Shown here: positions 1 through 12,191 of the stretch, in pieces
How positions within the stretch are numbered: position 1 is the stretch's first letter
Layout of the letters: every line of letters begins with the position of its first letter
Source of the DNA: Porodaedalea pini
Lineage: Eukaryota > Basidiomycota > Agaricomycetes > Hymenochaetales > Hymenochaetaceae
DNA length: 64,000 bases
Direction of reading: 5' to 3'
Assembly: GCA_002794775.1 (NCBI GenBank)
Contig: NBAY01000060.1
Coordinates: 1 to 64,000 of the forward strand
Made by a program: the position numbers and the translations under genes
The notes under the pieces: model-generated
Seen by the model: only the letters and a program-made list of their open reading frames with translations
Databases searched by the model: none
What the model was told of the DNA's origin: nothing

Positions 1-180
1 TATACTCTGCATGCATGCAGAGCCACTATGTTTAGCCCAGGTGTTAGAGAAGGTTCAGTTTTTGGAGTCTGAGCTCATAGTTTTGAAGAGGACATATGAA
101 GAGGCCAATGAGGTGGAATGCTGGAAGGCACCTAGGTAGTGCCAACACTTGAGCCCACAAGACAGATGAGACAAAACAAT

Positions 181-257
181 CTTTGTTGCTGTCAGAGAGA
201 CTGAAAATACATACAGGAAAAGTGTCTACTCACCTTTGTTGCTGTCAGAGAGACTGA
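181..257. repeat. Duplicated 24-mer in family E LTR
   Basis: CTTTGTTGCTGTCAGAGAGA followed by CTGA occurs at 181-204 and again at 234-257, separated by 29 bases. It probably belongs to the R/U5 part of the family E LTR, but that LTR has no second copy here to prove it. Confidence 0.6.
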
Positions 258-398
258 GGCAACAAAGGTGTCAGAAAGGGTTCAAATAGAAATGACTAGA
301 TAATATGAACTGTACAGTACCAGTCTGAAAGGAATCCATTGAGAATTACTCTTGGAATTTGTAAATCTTCAGCATATGCATGCCAAAGGATTGCTTGG

Positions 399-1284
399 TG
401 TAGAGTTCTGATGAGCAGCCAACCACTGCAGATCTCTCTAGAGGCCATCCATTGCACATTCCAATAAGTACTGGCATGTACTGGACTCAGAATGATTTGC
501 CTGACACATACCAGACACAAGATGAATTGCCTGACATCACATCAGCAGATCACTAGGAAGATCCCTCTGACAATTTGGGATGTACCAGAAAGCTTATGTC
601 ATTGGAGTCTGTTAGGACACATACTGGAGATCTGCCTGATGATGGGTGATGACTCACTGATTGGAGGATCTCAGTTCCAGTGGAGCTGCAATATGACCAG
701 ATGAGGGACCAAGGTAAATGGGAAAGTTGTCACATAGTTATGTTTTCTTTAAACTTTCTATGTTTCTCCTTATGTTCTGAGTGTTTTCTCTCTGATGCTC
801 TATGTTTCACCCAGTACACATATTATACTCATTTTGGAAGAATTTTCTTATAGATAGATCTCTTGCACCTTGTATTTAGGGACTCCCCTGTTGTAGGTAG
901 CAAGGGAGGAAATACTACCACAGAGTTCCCCTCAGATAGGGCAGCTTCTGTGCATGCAGTTATTCTCCACAACAGTTGGTTTTGTGGTAACCTTGTCTTC
1001 AGTCTCATCTCTTATCTTGTTCTCATTCTCATCTCTGCTATCGCTATCATCTTGTACCAAAGTTGATATCTCACTCATTCTGGCTCTGTACCAACACTCA
1101 CATCAGGTCTGGAGCACCTTACAGTATTGACATGTACTAACATGTACCAACATATACCGATGCATACTGATGTGTACTGAGTTTTTCCTGTGCTCATACC
1201 AAGATTATCTTTACTTCATAACTCAACAGAAACACATCCCCAAATGAACCACCAATCCTAAACAACCCATACACAGGATCTACA
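399..1284 (+). mobile_element. Solo LTR-B2 (886 bp)
   Basis: Starts TGTAGAGTTC and ends GGATCTACA, with perfect 4-bp duplications TTGG at 395-398 and 1285-1288. It aligns along its length with the reverse complement of the 887-bp solo LTR at 35016-35902. No internal sequence is attached, so it is a solo LTR left by LTR-LTR recombination. It sits in the LTR-like part of family E. The ORFs inside it are accidental. Confidence 0.9.
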
Positions 1285-1619
1285 TTGGCTGGATATGAGT
1301 GCATATGAGCTTTGGATAGGTTGAAAAGTGAAGGGAATATGAAAAGGATATGAATAGAGTATAATGTGCTATGCTCTGAAGGTCCAGAGGCTACACTGCC
1401 ACCAAGTTTCAGGCTTGGACTCAGTGTGGTTGCAGTATGGCTGTATGTTGGCCTTCCAGAGTTTGTGCATCTCAGAATATTGGTAGCTCGGTACCTCAGA
1501 TTCATGACACAGTGTCCTGACAGTCAGTGTCATGTTGGATATGGTAAGAACACTCTGGTGGGCTTACACCCTTCCCCCCTCAAAAGAATAAGGTCCCCCT
1601 CTGAGAAATGAAATGTGCT

Positions 1620-2529
1620 GGGAATGGGGTAGCATCAATCAAAAAAATGCAAAATAAAATGTCCTCAACTTCTTCAGGGCCTCTTCAGGGCCCCCTCCCT
1701 CTGATCTCATTGTCAGACCAGGTCTGGAGCTGTTTGGCTCAGCTCTGAGTGAGATTTCCACTCCATCCCTTGGTCACCATATCCCTTCCATTGGACAAGT
1801 AGCTGCATGCCTCAGCCCTGCTTCTGCTCATCCACAATGGCCTCCACCTCATACACATTCTGCTCTGGCTCTATGGGGTCTGGACACTCTAACCTCTGAG
1901 CTGGGAATTGTCCATCATCATTCAGCATAAAACATCAGAGTTAGCTGGCATAGAATCTAGGGAAAGCCTGGCTAGAGTCCAGCAGCTCTATGATGTACTC
2001 TGACTTCTCAGGGTGTGCTGCAATGATGAAGTATGGTCCATCATACTTTGGCATGAACTTCACCACTCAGTCCTGTCCAGCTGCCTTGTATTCACAGTGC
2101 CAGTTCTAGGTTGAGAGCATTACCTGGTCTTTAACCTTGAAAATATCATCCAGAGCTTGCCTTCAGTTTGTGTCATGGGCCTGCCAAGTTTTAGATGCCA
2201 GAAGGGTGTCCTTGGCCTTGGATACATCCTGTTAAAGCTGCTGCATCAACTCCATGGCCTGGATCACCTCTGGCCCTTCCTCCTGTAACTCTGCTTCCTA
2301 TTCTGGCACAATCAGTAGGATCATGCACAGCAAGTAGCCCTGCTGGAGTTGGAATGGGGTGAAGCCTGTGGGTGTATTGACCATATTCATGATGCAGAAT
2401 TGGACCCAGGGCAATGCATGCACCCACTGGTTCTGATTCCGATCCACATAGTACCAGAGTATCTGGTTGACTGTCTTATTGGTCCATTCACTTGCTCCAT
2501 CAGTCTCCAGTGTAGCGCTCTACACTCAC
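1620..2529 (-). pseudogene. Degraded integrase C-terminus and chromodomain
   Basis: Translation of the minus strand from 2529 gives a Ty3/Gypsy integrase C-terminal part: a TDGASEWTNKTVNQ-like stretch matches the region around the third catalytic residue (DGQTERVNQ in family A). It is followed by an NQWVHALP-like helix and a TPTGFTPF-like motif. About 250 codons downstream, near 1870-1735, a VYEVEAIVD...LLVQWKGYG segment is a chromodomain. Several in-frame stops (TAG, TGA) interrupt it and the 5' part, including most of the catalytic core, is absent because LTR-B2 begins at 2530. The sequence is clearly different from family A Pol, so this is a separate chromovirus family. It is non-functional. 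Confidence 0.65.
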
Positions 2530-2762
2530 TGTAGATCCTGTGTATGGGTTGTTTAGGATCAGCAGTTCATTTGGGGATGTGTTTCCATTGTGTTATGAAG
2601 TAAAGATAACCTTGGTATGAGTGCAGGAAAAACTCGGTACATGTCAGTATGCATTGGTACATGTCAGTACATGTTAGTACACATCAATACTGTAAGGTGC
2701 TCCAGACCTAACGTGAGTGTTGGTACAGAGCCGGAATGAGTGAGATATCAACTCTGGTATGG
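2530..2762 (-). repeat. Truncated LTR-B2 fragment
   Basis: Begins TGTAGATCCTGTGTATGG and follows the solo LTR at 35016 for about 233 bp. It stops where the B1 5' LTR starts at 2763. The missing remainder should lie beyond the right end of B1 but is not found in the window, so sequence has been lost or rearranged. Confidence 0.8.
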
Positions 2763-3674
2763 TGTAGAGCCATGCTGATCATCCTATCACCACTGATCAA
2801 TCCAGAAGCACTTGAGAACTGGTTCTGATGCATACCAATCAGTACTGGACTAAATCTGATTGGTCTGGTTTCAAATCAGAAACTCATGATCATGTCAGCA
2901 ACACATTACAAGATCTCTGAAAGCAGACTGGAACGTACTGGAGATCTTATCTGGATGATCAGGGATATGGTCACATGGGGCATATAGCCAAGACATGTAC
3001 CAGATGGCAGTCCGATGACAGGGGCCATGTACTGATTGGACAATCTGAGTTCTGGTGGAGCACTAGTATGGTCGGACACGATACGGACGTTTTTCCTCTT
3101 TGTGATTTATGTTTTTGCTATGTTCTTCTGATTTCTATGCTTTCTATGTGTGCCTCCATGACCTATGACTTTTCCTTTCGACTTCTCTATGTTTCAACTG
3201 TTATGCACATTATGCCCATATAGAAATTATTAACTGTAGATAGATCTTTGGACTTAGTATGAATATGCACCCCATGTTGTAGGTAGAGGACAAGTCAGTT
3301 CTACCACACAGTCTCCCTCAGATAGGGTAACTTGAGTGCAATTTGTCTTAGTTTTTGTAAACCTTGTAGTTGTTCTGTCTCCATCTTAGTCTCTCATCTC
3401 TCAAAAGCATCTCTCGTCTCTTGTTCTGTAACTCAAATCTCACTGCTCTCAGTAATTGCATCATACCAGTGTCAATTATCCACATGTTCTATCTAATACC
3501 GGTCAAGTGCAGACCCAACCAGAGCTACCAACCTCAGTTCTCAATATCGCCACATACAGATGTGTACCGGTATGTGGACTGACCTTACCAAAGTCAACCC
3601 CTAACCTCCCAGAGCATGCAATCATGTACCCAAAAGGACTGCTAATCCCAGACACCCCTAAGTCAGGATCTACA
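2763..3674 (+). repeat. 5' LTR of B1
   Basis: 912 bp, TGTAGAGCCATGC to GGATCTACA, colinear with the B2 LTRs (42670-43603 and 60864-61796). It retains the TATAAATATGCACC-type promoter region only in decayed form (TATGAATATGCACC near 3269). It is followed by AG and a mutated primer site (TAGAGCCCACTGTGAGGG, 3677-3694). Confidence 0.88.
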
Positions 3675-3760
3675 AGTAGAGCCCACTGTGAGGGGGTTAA
3701 ATGTGTCGCGATCCTCTCGTCAATCACATTCATCACATGGGACATCATAGCAGACTATTG

Positions 3761-5803
3761 AACCCCCTCATCCATATTGAACTACTAACACTTGGCAGCA
3801 TAGATGCCATTTTGAAGAGCATGCTACAGATTCAGATTTAGAGTCTGTAGAGCGTTACCTTGATTTGGACCTAGAATAATTTAACATGTCATTTGACTCC
3901 AGAGCACAGTCTCCATTCTCATTCATTAATCAGCTTGTCCACAGTTCTGTCAACAGTCCCCTATGCCCCTTTGACTAGCTCATCACCACTAACCGAGCTT
4001 GAGAGCAACAACCCAGAGGATACTGCTCAGCTCATCCTACCAGATCCTAGTTCATCTGTACTGAGACAGACATCTTTGCCCATCAGTACATCGTCAGTTC
4101 CATCAAACTCAGTTAATACACAGGCTATGCAGCCCTGGACATCAACCATAGTAGCACTGGTACAGCCAGTACCCCCAGTTAGAATCATGGCAAACCATCC
4201 TCCATGTCGTAAAGCTAGAGATACTCCCTTCTTTGATGGACACAACCTGTTGGATCTTCCTTGGTACTTTGAGGATATCAAATATATCACGACTGACTGC
4301 AACTTGGATGATGCAGTGAAGATCCAGTATGTGAAGTATTATGCTTCAAGTTCTGTGGCTGAGCTGTGGGATATCACTGATGGTGTCAGTACAAGAGCAA
4401 GCAATTAGACTAAAGCGAAGGAGGCAATCATATTGTTTTACCTGGCATGCACTTTACCTGGGAAGATCTTGACAGGCTCATCGAGGGTTGGAAGAGTAAG
4501 GGGATACAGTCAAGGGAGGATTTCAGAGAGTATAAGAGAGAGTTCATGGTGAGGTTAAAGTATCTGGAGCAAAACTCGATCGTTTCAGCAGAGGAAGCAG
4601 CACATGCATTCATTCAAGCCTTTATAGGCAAACTGAAGGACAGGTTGCAGCAGTGCCTAGAGATAAAGGAGCCTGACCTATCTCTGGGCAAACTGTATAT
4701 GATCAATTTGGTGGTAAAGCATGCTGACTACATCCTGGCCGGTACAGTTTGTGATGATGTACCAATGACTCGAGCACCTGACCCGATGAGTCAGTCAAAA
4801 GTAAAGTCGGAAGAATTGGATATTGGTATGGTGTGGGATGTGGTCAAGAACATACAGGTTCAGGTGCAGTCCCTCAGGTGAAGACTACCACCAGTGTTGA
4901 TATCCCAGAGGAGTCCTGGGTGTGCATTCTGTGGGGATACGAGCCACTACATTAGGTCATGCCTGAAGGTGTTAGAGTATATCCAGGCAGGAAAGTGTGT
5001 GAGGGACACAAATGGGAAGGTGATGCTACTGAATGGAGGGTTTGTACTGAGCACAGCAGTGGGGAATAATTTGATTGAGAAGATAGATTTGCTGCATCAG
5101 GAGACCAGTATGGCCTTGGTAAACCTCATAGAGGTAGCAACATCAACAGCAACAAGTACCAAAGTGTCGGAAGGCCCAGCAATGATGGTGGAGATTGTGG
5201 AGGAAGTGTCAGACAAAGAGTTGGAGGTGGCACAGTATGAGACATTGCTGAATGAGGCAAAGAAGCAAGCATCAGCAGTGAAGAAAGCCAAGCTCGATGG
5301 AGTCATGATACTGGTATGACCAAAACCCAGTCCCACAAATGTACTGATGACCTTGAATGTGAAATCAAGTATACCAAAGCTGGTAGAAAACCCAAACATT
5401 CCCCAGGAAAGTAAATCAATGACAGATTTGAGAAATTTGGGCAGTAACCAGCCACAGTTCCAGTACATCACTCCAGTCGAGGATCCAGTGACAGTTCAGA
5501 AGGTGTTGTCAAGGACTTTGGACTTGGTGGTCACAGTGACACAGTGGGAACTCCTCACTCTATCTTTGGATATGAGGTGGCAGATGAAGGAATTGACATC
5601 AGCAAAGTGATATGCAGTCAGTAACATCAATCTTGTCAAGTCAGACCAGGAAGGGGGCAAAGTCATGGAGTACCAACCTGTACTGGAGTCATTGGCACCA
5701 GTACTCTTGGAGTCAGGACCAGCAGCACACAATGTGCTTCCCATCTGCGTAATTAAGGTGCTGATTGAGGATACCATCAAAGCAGAAGCCATACTCAATC
5801 AAG
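3761..5803 (+). pseudogene. B1 gag and start of protease (broken)
   Basis: Colinear with the B2 gag at 43710-46735. The recognisable Gag block with a HNLLDLPWYFEDI-like motif lies near 4240-4280, and a CCHC knuckle CAFCGDTSHYIRSC lies at about 4921-4965. Breaks include TAG at about 4406 where B2 has TGG, and TGA at 4879-4881 where B2 has CAA. The coding sequence stops at the protease catalytic triplet, where A1 inserted (target duplication TCAAG). It cannot make a functional Gag. Confidence 0.8.
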
Positions 5804-6243
5804 TGTTAGGTGGGAGTCCGGGAGACGACTCGGACTGGGCAGGCCTCGGCTGACTGTCGTCTGGGACGTGCTATACTCGAGCGGGGACTCAGGACACACT
5901 GTACTCAGGCTAGGTCATCATGGAGGTAAGAGGATTAATACAATGTACTCTACTACAGGAGGGGGACGCAGTCTCACCTAGGTCGTCATGGAGGTAAGAG
6001 GAAAAGCAGAACAGGTGTTCGGATGCGATTCCTCTTCCTTATATACAGTGATCACCTTGTGAGAACTGGTTGCCCCATTGTCTAAGATTACATAAAGAGA
6101 GCAGAATGGAACGAATGAAGGTCATGTGAAAGGAGTGTGGGAAATGATTGAAAGGATGATTAATGATAATGAAAAGGAGCGATTAAAAATAAAAGAAATG
6201 ATAGAAGGAAAATAAAAGAAAGGAAAAAGTTTGAGTCCTGACA
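5804..6243 (-). repeat. 3' LTR of A1
   Basis: 440 bp, plus-strand TGTTAGGTGG to GTCCTGACA. Belongs to the longer LTR subfamily shared with A4, recognised by CACTGTATATAAGG on the sense strand. The polypurine tract (plus-strand CCCCCCTCTC at 6247-6256) and the pol stop TAA abut it. Confidence 0.92.
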
Positions 6244-9200
6244 TTACCCCCCTCTCAAGGTTGGGCATCCCGACCAACCAAGATCGTGGTCATCTGGTTT
6301 GGTGTCGACGAAGAGTGGACAGAGTCATTGGCGAGGAATGTTGAGTTTTTGAGGAGTGCCAGGGTGTTTCTGATAGAACTCCATGATCACCTCCTTTGCA
6401 TTCTCGCTGAAGTCTGTCTCAGGCTGCCAAGTTGGTTTGTTGTATCCAACCCACTTGATGAGGTACTGTAGCTTTCCTCAGTGCAGACATGAGTTGATAA
6501 CCTCCTGAACCTTGTATTCCTCCTCGTTGTCAACGATGTCGGGTGGTGGCGGTGGAGGTTGTTTCTGGCTTTCGAAGGATGGTTCGACAGCGGGTTTTAA
6601 CAGGGCTTCGTTGAAGACGGGGTGGACTTTCTTCCATTGCTTGGGGAGTTTGAGCTTGTATGCACTCGCGCCCACCTTGTCGACGATTTTGAAGGGTCTG
6701 TACCACTTGTCTGCTAGCTTCTTTGTTGGCACGTCTGTGCTGATGTTCCGACCATCCAGGAAGACCTTGTTGCCGGTCTGGTACTCCACCGATACCCCCG
6801 CTGTGCAGTCATGGTAGCGCTTCATGTCATCAGCTGCCTTGACCAGGTTGTCCTTTGCCACGCGATGAGTCTCCTTGATGTGTTTTGCAAATTCTTCTGC
6901 CAACATGTTAGTGGATGAAGTTCGTGTCATGTCAAAGCTCAGAGGATGACGTCCTGTATTCGCGTAGAAGGGAGACATCTTTGTCACTGAGTGTTCGTGG
7001 TTGTTGTATGCGAACTCTGCGAGAGGGAGCCAGTCCTTCCAGTCCGATTGCCAATGGTTAACGAAGAGCCTAAGGTACTGTTCGAGCTCTTGGTTAACAC
7101 GTTCCGTCTGACCGTCTGTTTGTGGGTGATATGCCGTCAATGGGTTGCCTTCGATGTGCAGGAGTTTGTATAGTTCCTTCATCATTGATGCATCGAACTG
7201 CGTGTCACGGTCATGGATAATCTTCTTGGGTAGGCCGTGGAGGCGGAAGACGTGGTCACAGTACAACTGAGCCATGCCTTCTGCTGACAGCTTCGTTGTT
7301 GTTGGAATTGCATGCATTTGTTTCGAGAATCTATCTACAAAGACGCAAATTGCATTGTGTCCCTTCAATTCTGGGAGCTCTCTGATGAGGTTGACCGTGA
7401 CGATTTCCCAAGGAGCTTCCGGGACTGCATTTGGGTGAAGCGGCCTCGACCTCAACACTCTCAGAGCCTTTGTTCGCTGACAGCGATCACATCCTCGGAT
7501 GTACACTCAGATGTCGGAGAACATCGACGCCCACCAGAAGTCTCGATGGACAAGTTCCACCATCTTTGATGCTCCTGGATGCCCAGCCAGTACTGAGTTG
7601 TGACACTCCCGCAACACTGACTCCCTTATTGTCGACGGGACATATACCTTGCCCTTCATCCGCCACAAACCATCGACTTCTGTCATTCCTGTCAGCCTCT
7701 CCGACTCATTCTGTGCCCTCTGCACTTCACCCACTCATTCCAACACCTCGTCACGCGACGTCCTCACCACTCCACGATTCAGCCACTTCTCTTTGATGAA
7801 CACGACACTGTCGTTATCATCCTTCCCCTCGTCATAGCTGGTCTTATGCGACAGTAGGTCCGCTTTGCCCATTGTCTTCCCCAACTTGTGCTTGAGGTGG
7901 AAGTCAAATTCCTCGAGCTCTGTCCTCCAGCAAGCTTGTCGATAGCTCAGCTTTTGCGCTGACCTGAAGTAGGTGAGGTTGGTGTGATCAGACCAGATCT
8001 CGATAGGGTGATGGGTGCCGAGAAGGTACTGTCTCCACTCTTTGAGTGCTGAAATGATCACGAGCATCTCCTTGTTGTAGATCTCGTAGTTTCGTTCCGC
8101 CGGCAGGAGCGCTTCAGACCTGTAGGCGACTACCCTCCACTTGCCTTCCTGCTTCTGCAACAACATGCCTCCAAGTGCAAAGTTTGATGAGTCCACCTCG
8201 ACGCAGAAAGGGCCCTCATCGTTGGCGATGGCCAGGACTGGAGGTGAGCAGAGACGTCGTCTCAACTCCTTGAATGCTTCTTGCTGTTCGGTCTCCCATA
8301 CCCAGTCCTTCTTGCCTGTCAGTGACATCAGCAGATGGACCACCTTGCTGTAGTCTTTGATGAACCATCGCAGCCAGTTGCCCATGCCAAGGAATTGTTG
8401 CAGCTGCTTAAGGTTTCACGGGACTGGCCAGTCTGCGATCGCTTCTGTCTTCGCCGGGTCAGCCCTGATCTCACCATTGCCAACAATGTGGCCAAGGTAT
8501 TTCACAACCTTGGCATCAAATTCGCATTTCTCTGGTTTCAGGTATAGACCGTTCTCTTGCAAGATCTGAAGGACGCGCCTCGAAGTTTTGATATGTTCCT
8601 CTAGAGTTTGTGAGAGGATCAGTATGTCGTCAAGGTAGACGATGATCAAGTTATCATAGATCAGTCCCTTGAAGATGTGGTTGACAAAAGCTTGAAATGT
8701 CGCCGGTGCGTTGCAAAGACCAAAAAACATGACTGTTGGTTCAAAGAGACCCATGTTCGTGTGGAACACTGCCTTCCATTCATCACCTTCATGGATCCAG
8801 ATGTTGTAATATCCCCAGCAAAGGTCAAGCTTGGTGATGAACTTTGCCTTCTTGACCTTGTCGACAAGTTCATCGATGAGGGGGAGAGGGTACTTGTTCT
8901 TGATTGTTCCTTTGTTAAGCTTCCGGTAATCCTGAATTGGGCATAGAGACTTGTCGGCCTTCTTGATGAAGAAAAAGGGGGACACCATCGGCGAGATCAA
9001 CTTTCGTATGCAGCCCGACTTCAGGTTCTCTTCAAGGAAGTCCTTCAGCAATTGCTGTTCTGTCGGTGTCAACGGGTAGATCTTGCAGTCACTAGGCTTA
9101 AAGTCAGGTTTTAAGTCGATGATGTGATCCCAGGGTCTATGTTCTGGCAGTTTTTCGAAGCCTTTTTCACTGAAGACGTTGGCAAAGTCATTGAGGTATG

Positions 9201-9857
9201 CGGGCCAGGATGCCTTGTCCATTCACACCTCTCTCACCCTCCTCATCTCCTCTACAACCTCCTTCTCGATCGCACACTCCTCTGGGCAACGGGTGAATTC
9301 AATTGAACCCGTCTTCCAGTTGACCTCCGGGTTGTGGTGTCGAAGCCAGTCGTAGCCCAGGAAGATGTTTGACGATGCCAGGGATGTCACCACAAGGATG
9401 ATCCTTTCCTTGTGATGTCCAATCATTAGCTCGACGTCAACATATTTCTCGATCAAACCGGCCTCATTGTGTGTGCCGTCTGCATTGAGCACTGCCAGGG
9501 GTCTGATGTAGCGTTTGGTTTCCAACCCATAGCGTTCGACGAACCTGACATCAATGCACGATCCTGTACACCCTGAATCCACAAGTGCATGCTCATCTAC
9601 CTCCCTCGTCTCCCCCTCCACGCTATGTCTGATGTTCAGGAGGAGGTCCAGCTGGTGTCCGCCAGTTCCCCTCATGAACAGCTGCTCATATTCACCTTCC
9701 TTATTCACACCGGTGGGGACTTCATAATCGGGAGAACTATCAACGTCATTTGCATCTATGTATCATACAGACGGTTGGTTATATTTTAGCAAGTCCAGAT
9801 TCAAAGTCCATTGTTCTACTCGGTCAGTCGTCCCGATGGCTACGCCTGACCACTCGC
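6244..9857 (-). pseudogene. A1 Pol (PR-RT-RH-IN-chromodomain), broken
   Basis: All Pol blocks remain in one frame but stops separate them. Protease with DSG lies near 9570. RT with YLDD is at about 8640-8620, RNase H at about 8200-7860, and the integrase HHCC and DDE core at about 7660-7050. Stops at about 6475-6477, the 7507 boundary, the 7735 boundary, 8413-8415 and 9220-9222 each sit where A3 or A5 has an arginine CGA or CGN codon, so CpG transition explains them. The chromodomain continues past the last stop toward 6260. Known role of the family: reverse transcription and integration. This copy cannot be full length. Confidence 0.88.
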
Positions 9858-10922
9858 AAAACCCTGTGAGTCGACGACCTCTTTGTCATCTCCCTCCCCT
9901 TCCATGTAGTCCTCCACTGTCGACCTTCGAGTGTCTACGACTTCCTCGAATGCCGATTCCTTCATCGCACCTAGCTCATCGGCAAGGAGGCGACGTTCAC
10001 CAGGTGCCATCATCCGCAGCATACGCTGCACGATCGTCTTTCCTTGCGGGCATGCATCCTTGAAGTGGCCCAGCTGGCCACAGATCCAGCATGCATGTCG
10101 GCGTTGCACCTCATTCATCAAGACATCCATTGGCTGGCCAGCGCCTCCAAAGGTAATGCTGGTTGCATCGTGTTTGTCGACGTGGGGGGCTGCTACCTGG
10201 TGATGAGCCGGGGGTGCATGCGGCTGCTGCGGGCATGGTGGGGGTGGGAATGTGCGGCCTCGTTGGATGGCGCAGATCTGTTGCTCGCCCTGGTCGATCT
10301 TGATTGCTTTCTTCTTCCAGTCATCATATGTTGTTGGCACTGGCGTTGACCTTAGCACTCCTCATACCACCTCGATGTTCATCGCCCTCTTCAGATGGTC
10401 GCAGATGATGCTGTCATCCATTAGTCCTGCTCTCGTGATGATGACATCGAGATCCTGAAAGAACTCATCGGCGGTGAGGTCCTTCTGAACCTTGGTTTGG
10501 AATTTCGCCAGCACCTTTTCCTTCCAGTTCGGATTGTCGAATGAAGCATCTAGGCACTCTTGGAACCTCATCCAACTGTTGGTGAAGGTCATGATGCCAG
10601 CCATCGTTGATTCCTCCACGTAGTTCTGTGCCCATGTTGCCGCATTACCACCCTTCAAATAGGAGAGAGCAACATAGAGCTTACTCTCCGATGTGGGGTA
10701 TCAGCTCGGGTTTGCGGAGATGAAAAGAAGGACCTCACATTTGAAGTCTAAATAGTCATCACCACCAGTGAATTCACGTGGCTGGGCGACATCGATGCTG
10801 GGGGTCAGGGGATTGGTTGCAGCGACCGGTGCCAGGGCATTGTTCGCCTGATGGGCAAAGGCGCCTGTGATGATTGCTGCTATCTGCTCCATCTGCTGTT
10901 GACTGAACCCTCCTGTCAACAT
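9840..10922 (-). pseudogene. A1 Gag, broken
   Basis: Starts at the conserved ATG (MLTGGFSQQQ) at 10922 and runs 361 codons to TAG at 9840, as in the other copies. A CCHC knuckle CWICGQLGHFKDAC is intact at about 10090-10050. In-frame stops near 10699 and 10360 split it. The slippery heptamer GGGTTTT is kept (plus-strand 9858-9864). Confidence 0.85.
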
Positions 10923-11635
10923 TGCAGGTTTGGGCGTGGGCGTCGAAGGTTCAGGGGGGGTTGGCGGTGAAGGGTCTCTACGAGTCTCGCAGTAAGGGCC
11001 TGGAGTCGGCGGCAGGAGGACTGTGGACGTTGATGGTGCAGGCGATGATGGAGCCACCAGGGGCCACCTCACTCTCCTTCCTTGTTCGTCTGACAAATAC
11101 CAGCTGTGCCAGACTTCACTCCACCAGATATCGTGTACAATGCCACTGTTGTTGGTCGCGACATAGCCTGGTCGGTCTGGATTCCAACAGGCTGATGCAG
11201 GAAGGGCCCATCGCTGTTCGTCGGTGAGATCTATCTTGATGACGGTGGAGGAATGGGGATCGGTTGTGCATTTGATCCAGGGTTACGCCAATGTTGAATG
11301 GGTTCATCGGCAAAGTTGATGATGAGACGGAAAGATGTGGCGGAAATAACAATTGACAATGATGTTGACGACTGAACACGTAACGTCACCCACGTCCAAG
11401 TTAAGTGGCTTCTCCACCAAAGAGAGATGCAGAGAGCCAGGGTCGGGAAAAGTCGGTTGTGAGGTTTATGTAATACATGAATGTCCAAAAACGTCTGGGC
11501 AGGGTTTAGGGTTGTCGTTTAGGGGGTTTACACTTCAAGTCCATCTCGGAGAGCGCTCCTCCTCTAGACTGAGTGAAGGCGAGTCGACAGCGATGATGTA
11601 TGCTGGGGATGAGCCTGGGTTGGGTTCTGCTTTTA

Positions 11636-11769
11636 TGTTAGGTGGGAGTCCGGGAGACGACTCGGACTGGGCAGGCCTCGGCTGACTGTCGTCTGGGATG
11701 TGCTATACTCGAGCGGGGACTCGGGACACGCTGTACTCAGCCTAGGTCATCACGGAGGTAAGAGGATTA
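11636..11769 (-). repeat. 5' LTR of A1, part next to leader
   Basis: First 134 bp of the right-hand A1 LTR, cut by insertion of A2. It ends with the target sequence GATTA (11765-11769), duplicated at 18035-18039. Confidence 0.92.
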
Positions 11770-12191
11770 TGTTAGGTGGGAGCCCGGGGGATGACTCGGA
11801 CTGGGCAGGCCTCGGCTAACTATTGTCTGGGACGTGCTATACTCGAGCGTAGACTCGGGACACGCTTACTCAGGCTAGGTCATCATGGAGGTAAGAGGAT
11901 TAATACCAGTCTAAACTAATACAAGGGGAGCGAGTCTCACCTAGGTCGTCGTGGAGGTAAGAGGAAAAGCAGAACAAGGAGTTCATGCAATTCCTGAGAC
12001 CTCTTATAGCGGCGACCATGGGACTATATTATCTAAAGTTACATAAATGAGCGGAATGGAACGAATGAAGGTCATGTGGAGGGAGTGTGAGAAATGATTG
12101 AAAAGACAATTAAATATAATGAGAAGGATCAATTAAAGGAAAGGAAATGATAAAAGGAGAATAAAAGAAAGGAAAAGTTCGAGTCCTAACA
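11770..12191 (-). repeat. 3' LTR of A2
   Basis: 422 bp, plus-strand TGTTAGGTGG to GTCCTAACA. Followed by the plus-strand C-run of the polypurine tract at about 12194-12202. Confidence 0.92.

Larger units (their letters stand above)
1..2529 (-). mobile_element. Family E chromovirus remnant (3' end)
   Basis: On the minus strand this reads from a decayed integrase C-terminus and chromodomain (2529 down to about 1735) through a G-rich polypurine tract (plus-strand C-run at 1569-1586) into what looks like a 3' LTR beginning TGTAAGCCCACC at 1568. The LTR-like part is interrupted by a solo LTR at 399-1284 and has no recognisable outer end. The left limit is the window edge and the right limit is the LTR-B2 fragment at 2530. 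Almost no CpG remains and stops are frequent, so this is one of the oldest layers here. Confidence 0.6.

Noticed and set aside
11231..11488. Independent host gene upstream of A1 gag
   Set aside because: The frame recurs in the leader of every full family A copy at the same place, so it belongs to the element.
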